NCBI GenBank assembly: GCA_025345505.1
Contig: JANVCC010000048.1
Span: forward strand, 2,242,671 to 2,306,670
DNA from: Todiramphus chloris collaris
Lineage: Eukaryota; Chordata; Aves; Coraciiformes; Alcedinidae
Length of the DNA stretch: 64,000 nt
Direction of reading: 5' to 3'
Shown: positions 27,201-36,077 of the stretch, piece after piece
Position numbering within the stretch: the first letter of the stretch is position 1
How the letters are laid out: every line of letters starts with the position of its first letter
The notes under the pieces: model-generated
Databases searched by the model: none
What the model was told of the DNA's origin: nothing
What the model saw: only the letters and a program-made list of their open reading frames with translations
Translations under genes and position numbers: made by a program

Positions 27201-27899
27201 GCGGTGGTGACTGCTTATGCTTCTGCAGTGGCAGGAGGAAGTTTTTTAACTATTTTCTGTGGCTTGAAGTTCAGAGAGCTTCTTTTGGGAAAACAGACTC
27301 TAAAACTACTCTAGAAAAAACCAAAAGATTAATTTTTTAAAATCAAAGAATATTATTTCCCCCCAATATTATTAGCTAATAATTAGGATACATCATAAGA
27401 CTTTTTTTTTTTTTTTATCCGAAGAAGAGATTTTTAAAACACTTGTCAGGAAAGTGCCTAGTTTTGCTTCATCATTTTGGTAAAAAGGAAGAACATGCTG
27501 ATTTGCAGAAGTGAACAGGGTGAAATTAAGGTAGAACCTAGATAAAGTGAGATATGGATTAAGTTCAAGTAGCTCACAGGAAAAAATTGCTGACAATAAT
27601 GGCTTCCATTTACTTAGATGTATTCCAGACAGAAAAGATGATCAAGAACAGAATAGTGTGCAAAATTCCCTTTGCTTACAGTGGAACAAAATTTTATCTG
27701 GAGGAATTATTGTAAAAGATGTAAAAGCAGAGCCACAGTGTTCAAAACGTCAGCTGAGATAATTTCAGCAGTGTGGAGGTGGTTTAAAAGTAGTATTTTT
27801 TATTGAACTCTGGAATTGTCTTCAGAAATGGATGGCTGGATGTCAGTATAAGGAAAGGCAATCAGGTGACAGAAGCAATTATTCTCCAAGGCTGTTACA

Positions 27900-28062
27900 T
27901 GGTTGCTATGTGATATTCATTGTTGGAGATACGCAAAACTCATCTGGTAATGTCCACAAGGAACCTGATCTAATGTTGAAGTTAGCCCTACTTTGAGCAG
28001 CGGGTTGGGCCAGATGAACTCCTGAGACTCTTTCCAATCTAAATTATTCTATAATTCTATGG
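27900..28062 (+). mobile_element. CR1 LINE 3'-end fragment, degraded
   Basis: In sense order: a TGGTTGCTATGTGATATTC block, TGTTGGAGATACGCAAAACT, AACCTGATCTAATG, CTTTGAGCAGCGGGTTGGGC, CAGATGAACTCCTGAGACTC, TTTCCAATCTAAATTATTCT and ATAATTCTATGG. Each corresponds to a successive piece of the CR1 3' end, terminating in the ATTCTATG octamer. The start is uncertain by tens of bases because similarity decays. Confidence 0.88.
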
Positions 28063-29060
28063 CACTTACAAAAGTATTTTTGTTTTTATTTGAAAGTGAT
28101 ACGCAAATCAGGGCAAGGCAATGACTTGAGCCAAACACTGTAGCACACGACTTACATTTCATAAAATAATATCATAAAATAAAGTAAACATTGAATAAAA
28201 TTGATCATGAAGTTCTATTCTGAAATTAACGGAAAAAATACTTGCTAAACATCCAGAGCAATAAGGAGCATGAAGCATTTTCCGTAAGAACTTCTGCATA
28301 TGTACACAAGTCCAATTAGCAATAAACAATTTTCCAACAAAAAGCATTGAGACAAATCATATATCAGTTAGATCAACGTGTATTTAGTATGTGTCTGTCA
28401 CATAACTGACCAATACCAGTGCTATTTCTCAGTTTAGAAAGTTTATTCTTTAACTGAGGTTTTCAACCCTGAGACACAGCTAAATTGAACTTAATACAAG
28501 CCACAGCATTAGTAAAAACTGTTAAATGTGCTGACATACCAAAAGCGACAGTCAATAGAACCTTTGGAACGGGATCCTGACACATTTGGGCAGCTTCGTA
28601 GCAACAGCAGTCACATTGGAACTGTTCAAAGGGTTTTCCCTTAATGTCCAGCAAAACAAAATAAAAACAGGACAGCATTCTCTATTACCATGGGAACACT
28701 AATGTTCTCTGCAAATTATGCTATGTTGAAAGCCTTTTGCTATACCAGTCTGAACAATTGTTCTAAAATATCATGTTATTTTCACGGAGAGGCAACACCC
28801 CTGCTGTTCTGAAGTTTAGTGCTTTGTGAAAACAGATATATAAATATTGGCTGGACCACCAGCCAGAGGCTTTCTAAATTGGAACTTTTTCACATTTTCT
28901 TCCTTTGAGTAATAGGAAATGACTAAGCTCAGAGTGCTGAAATTCCCCTTATTGCTGGAAACTCCTCTATTGTTTTAGGCTAGAGATTCGTAAGGAAAAC
29001 AAGTTATGCAGAAGGGAAATCCACAGGACGGGATCACTGAAAGGGTTCCCCAGCCTGCGC
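28063..29060. other. Non-coding unique sequence upstream of the minisatellite
   Basis: No gene, RNA or identifiable transposon. Two open frames of 62-71 codons on the minus strand have no recognisable features. Confidence 0.7.
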
Positions 29061-29444
29061 AGGGGAGCACAGGAATAGGGAAGCAGCACAGGACCAGGCA
29101 AGCAAAGAAGCAGGGAAGCACAGGATCAGGGAAGCACAGGACCAGGGATGCACTGGACCAGGGAAGGAAAGGACCAGGGAAGCACAGGACCAGGGAAGGA
29201 AAGGACCAGGGAAGCACAGAACTAGGGAAGAACAGGACCAGGCAAGCACAGAACCAGGAAAGTACAGGACCAGGGAAGAACAGAACCAGGAAAACACAGA
29301 ACGAGGGAAGCACAAGACCAGGAAAACACAGGACCAGGGAAGCACAGGACCAGGCAAGTACAGAACTAGGGAAGCACAGGACAGGGGAAGACCAGAACCA
29401 GGGAAGACCAGGACCAGGGAAGCACAGGACCAGGGGAAGCACAG
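29061..29444 (+). repeat. 16-bp minisatellite, about 23-24 copies
   Basis: The consensus unit is GACCAGGGAAGCACAG, repeated across about 384 bp with substitutions (GAACC, GAACT, GGCAAG, GGAAAA) and a few indels at the left end. Sixteen is not a multiple of three, so three units make a 48-bp super-repeat that reads through all frames. The plus strand gives the cycle GKHRTREAQDQGSTGP, and the minus strand gives a Pro/Cys/Leu/Trp-rich 16-residue cycle. The consensus contains no stop in any of six frames, which explains long overlapping open frames on both strands (plus 29006-29632; minus 28975-29487 and 29034-29450). I do not call any of them a gene. There is no domain, the frame depends on the array, and the flanks lack coding features. 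Confidence 0.96.
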
Positions 29445-30035
29445 TGGCAAGGTCTTTTCTAAACTTTACAGCCTGCTGTTCAGCCAAGAAGTGGGCCTAT
29501 AGATCAGCCCTTTGTGAAACAACTAGGTCTATATCACATCTGATGTTAGTCCCTGGAGCCCTCACACAGACCCTGAGGTGTGATGTGCTCTCTGCCTACC
29601 AGGTGGATGGAAGCTTTGCAGTTTTTCCCTAGGTGTAGGATCTCCCTCTCACCACTCCCAGCAGCGACTATGGGCAGTCATCCTGGATGACTCATCTAAA
29701 AAGAAAGGAGATTTGCATTCTTGCTGGTTGCTGTGAAAATCCAGACGCTCGAAACCAGCTAACAGTCACAGAAACACACACAGCATCCTCGAGAACGACA
29801 CCCCTCGGGTGAACCCCGGTGAAAGATGTTGCACATACTGGATGTTGCACAACACAGCCCTGCCTCAGCGCACAGGCATTTGCAGGGACCGCGCTGCAGG
29901 AGGGGATGCAGGAGCCATCACGTCTCCCAAAATGCCCTGATAACACAGAGGAACAGCAACATTCCTTCCCTTCCCAGGGTTCCTCATGGCTACACAGAGT
30001 ATCAGGGTGTGGTGAAGGCTGGATTCATCTCCTTG

Positions 30036-30081
30036 ATGCAAATTGGTGGAGTGAGAAGAGTAAAATTCCCCAAATATAAAG
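30036..30081 (+). promoter_or_regulatory. Promoter-like group: octamer, inverted CCAAT, TATA
   Basis: ATGCAAAT (30036-30043) is the POU/OCT octamer and overlaps ATTGG (30042-30046), an inverted CCAAT. TATAAAG follows at 30075-30081. About 200 bp upstream lie two C/EBP-like words, ATGTTGCACAT and ATGTTGCACAA (29825-29853). The order and spacing resemble a compact TATA promoter or an LTR promoter, with a start predicted near 30105. No downstream gene is visible, so this could be chance, a retroviral LTR remnant or a non-coding RNA promoter. Confidence 0.22.
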
Positions 30082-30428
30082 CCCACAGCATCTGTGTGTG
30101 AGTTAGGCTGGAGTCGAGGGGCAAGTCAAGCATCTTAACTTATTCTTCTGTTCCAGTCACCCCATGTGCGGGCCCTGCAATAGCACAATGTTTAATGCAA
30201 AACTTTTACAGTTTGATTTTGACCCCAAAATTCACTTGGAGCAAATTTCATGAATAATTTTACCAAAGACAACAGCTCATGCAGTATCTGATTCAACTGT
30301 TTCCACCACTTGTATCTGACTAGAACAAAGGTTTTCTGAAGTTTACAGAAATTACTTTCAAGCCTTTTAAATGCCAGCATATAAAAGGCAGAAGAATCAT
30401 TAATATGTAATATTGATTTTTTTATGTC

Positions 30429-30567
30429 AGTGTTCACCTTCCTTGGTCTCATACCTCACCAGACCACGGGTTCTGCCCAGGCAGTACAGCACAGGTCTTT
30501 GCTGATATTGCAAACATTGCCATTGTACCACCTCGAAACCTTTATTTAGTAAATGATTTATAATTGC
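30429..30567 (+). repeat. 139-bp direct repeat, copy A
   Basis: It is collinear with 31182-31319. Shared blocks include TTCACCTTCCTTGGTC, a CCAC-GG/AG-TTCTGCCC block, GGTACAGCAC (here CAGTACAGCAC), TTGC-GATATTGCAAAC versus ATGCTGTTATAGCAAAC, and GAAACCTTT-TTCAGT. Identity by eye is about 70 percent with few indels. Flanks are unrelated, so the two are either an old segmental duplication or two copies of a dispersed element I do not recognise. Confidence 0.8.
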
Positions 30568-30789
30568 TAGAGATTAAATTGGAAAAAGAAAAAGCAGAAA
30601 CATTGACACAGTGTTCATGTGATGCAAGGCACAGCAGCAGATTTCCATGGAGCAGTACTATGTTTTCATGGTAAATAGCTTTTGAGACATTGTCTTGGGT
30701 TGCCTCGGGGAGTCAACTCATCTGCACATGCTCTGACAATGTCAGATGATTGTTTGGGCTTTTAAAGATCACATGAATGAATGTCAGAG

Positions 30790-30811
30790 CTGCCTGAAGG
30801 CTCTCAGGCAG
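30790..30811. other. Perfect hairpin, 8-bp stem and 6-nt loop
   Basis: CTGCCTGA (30790-30797) and TCAGGCAG (30804-30811) are exact inverted repeats around AGGCTC. No poly-T follows and there is no transcript context, so a functional role is not implied. Confidence 0.8.
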
Positions 30812-31181
30812 TGTTGGCTAAACTGAAATTTGCCACCTTGGAGATGAGGGACTAGAGCTTTGCTTGGCTTCTTGTTAAGGAAAAATGATGAGAAGGAAGA
30901 AGCAGCAGAGCTGGAATGGAGAGTAAGAGGAAAAATTGTTGTGGGAGGGGAGAACAGGGATAGGAAAACCTGAAAATATGATCAGTTACTGCTGCTTCAT
31001 CTTCTCTTGTGTCCTAGCAGAAAGCTTCTTGGCTTTTGCACCGATGGCAGGGGATGGCCTGGGTTCCCAATCCCCTGCTGCAGACGGCGATGCCAGCAGG
31101 GCCATGGCCTTTTCACCTCTCCTTTTGCTTGCTTTTTCCCTGTACTGCCTCATATCTTCTTGCCTCTGGCTTTCCTAAGAC

Positions 31182-31319
31182 AGCATTCACCTTCCTTGGT
31201 CACGCATCTCCCATGGCCACAGATTCTGCCCGGGTGGTACAGCACGGGGCATGCTGTTATAGCAAACAGCAGCATTGCTCCATTTAGAAACCTTTGTTCA
31301 GTGCAAGGTTTGTAAGCAT
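31182..31319 (+). repeat. 139-bp direct repeat, copy B
   Basis: This is the partner of 30429-30567, in the same orientation, starting about 750 bp further on. This copy is more GC- and CpG-rich (TTCTGCCCGGGTGGTACAGC) than copy A. The difference mostly follows CpG-to-TpG/CpA type changes (CCCGGGTGG versus CCCAGGCAG). Confidence 0.8.
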
Positions 31320-33412
31320 GGCAGATTGGACGGGAGAACCAGGTGGCTTTCTTTACAGACACCTGGGTCTGGCTGTGATGAGCATTAAGGAAAAAACAAA
31401 ACCACGAGTGATAAACAACTGACCCCAGACCAACACCGTACCCACAGCTCTCTGCCAGTGCCTCCTGGGATCAGCCACAGTCACTATGTTCTAAAGAAAC
31501 CACCTCTACCCTAACTTTAGGGAATTTATGATCACAAAGGCTTTTAACCCCTATTTTGTATCGCTTTCCCGTGTCCAGCCTACTTTTTCTCCTAAGAGCT
31601 GGATTTGCTCTTATATGTGCTGTTAGATGCCTTTTATGACTCAGCACCCTGCCTTTGTAAGTCCTTGTCATCACTGACATGATGACAGAGACGAGACATT
31701 GACGCGTCCCCCGGTTCCCCTGTTAGGACTGAAGTGAACCCGGAAGGAGCCTTTAATCTTTGGGCCAGAGGCTAAACAGGTAGCGTGATAAACACACGAG
31801 CATCTGGACGGTGCAGTGACTTGCAGAATTGATGGCAACCTGCGGCCGCAGAGCGAGTAACTGCTGAGAAACCTCAAAATGTGTCTGCGTGGGGAGAAGC
31901 GTGAAAGAGACAAGGCTACAGGCACATATTTTAGATGGGAAAAAAAATGCCATCTGTTAACAACAGTTCACGTGAGAGCACTATGACAGATTCTGTATCT
32001 GATTCTCCTCTGTGTTGGTGGAAGTCAGGTATAGCACCAGGGAGGGCAAAACTGCTGAGAGATCAGGTTCAGGCTGCGGCTGCGTCTCTCCGCTGTGTGA
32101 GAGGCAGAAGGGGTTGTGTGTGGCTGCTGAAATCACTGACTCATTTGGGTACCATCGAATGCCTGTAATTAATTCAACATGCATAGTGTCTGGAATAGCA
32201 GTGTAGGCATTCAGACAGCTTGTTCCTCTGAAAAAAAAATATACAGTGAGACAAAGCCTTGAACATCCCTACTTAACGTAGCTTGTACGTGCTGACTTAG
32301 GGACCTCTGAGAAGGTGGGGGTCATTGGGATGCTGTGGCTCCAAAGGGGGATGGATGTAAGTGACTGTGAGCAGATACCTAGGAAATACCTGAGAGTTGG
32401 AACCTGAAACCAGTCCAACTTCAGGCTAGCTCTCTGAGTGTGTGACATGCCTGTGAAGCAATATGGCATAGTGAGGACAGTCCAGCCAGATCCCCTAGGA
32501 GCACATGCAGCATGAGGTCACCTCCAAGCTAGCCCTAAATCTTGCTACATCCAGACAGAGCATCCAAGGCAAAAATACAACTCGGGGCTGCCTTTGCACA
32601 GGAAGTACGGAAGCATCCTGTGCATTTTCTTGGGAGCAGAGGAGCTCTGACCGTGGCCAGGTGTCACCTGCAAGGAGAAGCACGCTCCCATAGCTGGGTG
32701 CTCAGGAGAGCATGCAGTTCATTTATAGTCACTCGTTTGTTGCCAGTTATCGTGGCTGTGCTGAAGCATGATAGCACTTACTAAAAACCAGGAAAGCCGT
32801 GGGCTACTGACCCATATCTGCAGAAAGCCTCAAATTAATCTTCCTCTTCTGCTCTTTTCCATCCTCAGTGATAACTAAAAAATAGGGGAGAACAGTGATT
32901 AGATTATTTTACTAATCTTTATCCTATTTATTAAATCATGACATTTCATCCCCCATTGAATTGCATAACTATACTACTGAGAAGCGTAATATGATCCATT
33001 TTTCTTTCAAAATACTGAATAAAAGGCACGTTGATGACACATTTCAGAGGAAATTAGACAATGATATTTTTGTGCTCAGAAATGAGATGTGTTTTTATCT
33101 TGCCATGCTTAATATTCATGCTAATTCACAATGCACTTTTTTTACTGTTATCAGAGACACATATCCTTTCTTTAGGTGCAAATCTGATCTACTGTCTGCT
33201 AACTCAGGATTACATGAACGTGGCTTTTGGCCCACTTCTCTTTGTATTCTCTTGCATGCTACCTTGCAGTGCAAGACAATGCAAGTATAAAGATGTTCCT
33301 GATTTTTTTTCCACTCTGATTTTTTTAAACCCCACAGAAAATCCTGGTTTGATGTAGGCAGATGACATGAAGTTATTACTCAGTTCTCTTCTCTCACAGA
33401 TGGATCTGAAGC

Positions 33413-33430
33413 TTTTTTTTTTTTTTTTTT
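33413..33430 (+). repeat. Poly-T run (18 T)
   Basis: Homopolymer only. No gene-derived sequence is recognisable on its right, where a retroposed body would lie if this were the complement of a poly-A tail. Confidence 0.9.
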
Positions 33431-35583
33431 ACTCAAAGCACTTCCAGCTTGCTTTATACATCATTGTATAATGTTTTATTCTGCTGGACTTTTAATCACT
33501 CAAAATCTAATAAGAAAGCCATTCCCATGGCTGAAATAGAGCATCTTATAGTTCCCCTCCCCCTTATCATATTAGCCATGTTCAAAACTATCCATAACTC
33601 TTTCTAGCTCAGTTTAGGGATTTGTGAATGCGTTTAAGCCATAAAACTCTCCCATCACATTGTTTTTCAAAAACCTGCAAATCCTGTGAGCTTTCCTTTG
33701 ACCACCAACAGCTGGATGAAGTATTTCCATCAGGATTTTAGGGAACTTTATACATACGAGCTTCAATATGTGCAAGCTTACTTGAAAAAGCAGGATTATT
33801 TATTGTTAATCACCTGGCCTGATACTTGCCTGTTGGATAAATCTTCTTCTTCTTCTTTTTTTTTTATTTTTTTTATTTTATTCTCTCTAGCTGATGCCCA
33901 GCTATCTTTTTCTACAGGAAGCGTATCTAACAGCCACCTTAGCCCCAGCTGAGGAGGTAATTACTCTCTCCATTACTGTTTTCTGGGTTGCTGTAGTGTG
34001 TGTTTTCTCTCCCTTGGCGGCAGGTTTCAGCAGGAACTCAGAAGATGGACCTTGCCCAAGCACATGGACACTCCACAAAGAAAATGAAACACTTCCCTTA
34101 GCAGATGTTTGAGTAGTAGTAAAAACAATAAGCAGGTGAGGTGCTGAAATATATATGTTGCAGACTAGTGGACATGTGCTACTTTTAGTGTACTGGTGAT
34201 TTCTCAACAGAATACAACAACAAAAGGGTTCTTTTTTTCAGTCATCCTATCTGCTAACACCTCTCCATTAATCTAACTTGAAACTAAAGAATGGCAGATA
34301 TAAGTATCCCAAAAGATGCCTACGGATGGCACAACAGAAAGCATCTCACCTTCTGAAGAACTGGTGATGTTCAGTTATTAATTCCGTGCTGCATGTGTGC
34401 TGCACACGAGCTACATGTACAAGATTCCTTTCCAGGCAGGAGCTCTTCTCTGGAGATGACCACCACCGTTCATAAGGGATGAGAGCTGTAGATCAAAAGA
34501 CTTTGATAAAGCATCTCTCTAACTCTCTCTCTTTGATGTAATTTCTGTACTGCCATGTTACCAAAACAAGACTTGGACCCAGGTTGTAAAGGAAAACTGC
34601 CTACTAAATATCTCTTCTCAGCTTAGGCACTGAATAGTTCATCTTGCTTTGCGCAGTTAGATAAAATATCCATTTTCACACTAGGAAAACCATGAAAGCA
34701 AGTGAAAACTATTTGAATTTGCCAGTGCTAGTTCAGAAGGTCTGCATTTAAACCCACATATATGCACTGCAGTTTTAGTAAAACAGCACTTTAAATATAT
34801 TAATTCTGAAGTGTCAGAAATAGATAACGTTATTGTACCAATTATCCGAAGTCCACATGACCAGATTAATAATATATTTTTAGTCTACCTATGTGTTTTC
34901 ATAAGCTATTCAAATTGTGAATGACCAAAATAAAAAGATTAGCATGGAATATGGACATTCTGATTGAAAATGTAAGTTAAATTCTTATAAATAGCTTTGA
35001 TGTTATTTCCTCACCAATTTCTGAATATTAACTACCATAATTAACGACTTTGTTCTCTTATCCAGGCAGATTTTTGTCCATAATCTGCTTGAAGTCCACT
35101 CAACAAAGATGAAGGAAAGTCAGAACGAAATCTGGATTTTTTTGTTCAGATAGAACTAAATTTTTGGAAAAACAAAGTGGATGTGCAGTGGTCTAAGAAT
35201 CACAAGCAGAGTGTTCCAAACCTTTTCTTATCCCTTTCCCCACTGTCTAAATGGCAGCTGACAGGCAGCAAATGTTTTGTCTTTCCTTCTAGAGCACAGT
35301 TCTTTATAAGAAATCATATTCACCTGAGTCTCTCAGTGATGCTGGAATGCCTGCTGCACTACCAGTAAGCCTGGTTGCTATTTTTGTCCTTTTTCTTCAG
35401 CATTTATTTTGCAGTATTGCTCAGGTACGATATGTTTCCAGTTAACAGGGGAAAAAAAAACAAAACAAAACACCACCTTTTTTTTTTAGGTCATTGACTT
35501 TTTGTAGTGGGAAAATTAACTATCATAAGACTTTGCCAGTAAATCAGGCCAACTGCTTTTGTAAAGCCAAATGACTGGAAACA

Positions 35584-35740
35584 TGGTCAGCTGATTAAGG
35601 CATTGGGCTGTGACTCAGGAGATCTGGATTCAGTTCCTGGCACATACTGCATCACCTTGGGCAAATCGTTTTACTGCTTTTACCCTTGCAATTTCAGAAG
35701 TGGAAGAAGAATCTTAGTAACATTTCTTTTGCCCTCTCCC
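35584..35740 (+). mobile_element. MIR-like tRNA-derived CORE-SINE
   Basis: The head resembles a tRNA: a box-A-like TGGTCAGCTGATTAAGG, then GCATTGGGCTGTGACTCAGG and a box-B-like GATTCAGTTCC (35627-35637). It is followed by GCATCACCTTGGGCAAATCG (35649-35668). This is the classic MIR arrangement, in which box B is followed by 'tgaccttgggcaagtc' core sequence. After that come decayed matches to the 'ctcagtttccccatctgtaaaatgg' section (TTTCAGAAGTGGAAGAAGAA). MIR-type SINEs are ancient amniote repeats and appear rarely in birds, always old. The exact subfamily and right end are uncertain. It is not a functional tRNA gene, because the head is imperfect and lacks a terminator and acceptor pairing. 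Confidence 0.75.
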
Positions 35741-36060
35741 TCCGTAGCTGAGACAATGGGTTTTGTATTCAGCATGAAGCTCCCTGGCATCAGCTGAAGT
35801 GAGATAGAGATAGAGATATAAGAAATTCTGGTTTGCTGCCTCAAAGGCACTCTGTGGTGGCCCTACAAGTAAAAGAATTGTGAAGAAACCCCCAAAGCTG
35901 TCCAGAAAATCAGCTACATGCCCTCCTTTATTTCCATCGGTGCCTCCCTGGCAATGAAAGAAAGACGTGTGTTGTTAGTAGTGGCAGCAGTGGAGCTGCT
36001 GCAAGCTGCTGTTGCTGATAAATATTACTGCTGCCAAAGTACCTGTGATGCCAACCTTTT

Positions 36061-36077
36061 GGGGGGGGAGGGAGGGG
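36061..36077 (+). other. G-quadruplex-forming motif
   Basis: Eight G, then A, GGG, A, GGGG. This provides four runs of at least three G with loops of about one base, which fits the standard intramolecular G4 pattern. It sits in the locally GC-rich patch and is not near a recognisable promoter or exon. Confidence 0.85.

Larger units (their letters stand above)
22355..27899. other. Non-coding unique sequence
   Basis: No gene or RNA is visible. It contains a G/T-rich low-complexity tract (23669-23737), a 20-bp tandem duplication (24177-24216) and a poly-T run (27402-27416). The rest is AT-rich, with stop codons frequent in all frames. Confidence 0.7.
29445..35583. other. Non-coding region, GC-richer to about 32.7 kb
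   Basis: The first 3 kb are visibly more GC- and CpG-rich than the window average but contain no defensible exon. Several overlapping open frames of 60-100 codons on both strands compete without domain support. The region holds the diverged 139-bp direct repeats, an 8-bp-stem hairpin and a promoter-like motif group, each listed separately. From 32.8 kb on it returns to AT-rich unique sequence, with an 18-T run at 33413-33430. Confidence 0.65.

Noticed and set aside
29061..29444. Regular repeats as a CRISPR array
   Set aside because: The units abut directly without spacers, and the genome is eukaryotic.
29006..29632. 208-codon open frame on plus, and 138-170-codon frames on minus
   Set aside because: They are a product of the stop-free 16-bp minisatellite. 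There is no domain, no coding-like flank, and equal openness on both strands.
29690..30190. Solo LTR of an endogenous retrovirus
   Set aside because: A TATA box is present, but I could not find paired TG...CA ends, a flanking duplication or a primer-binding site.
35584..35655. Functional tRNA gene
   Set aside because: Boxes A and B are present, but there is no acceptor-stem pairing or T-run terminator, and the sequence continues into a MIR core.
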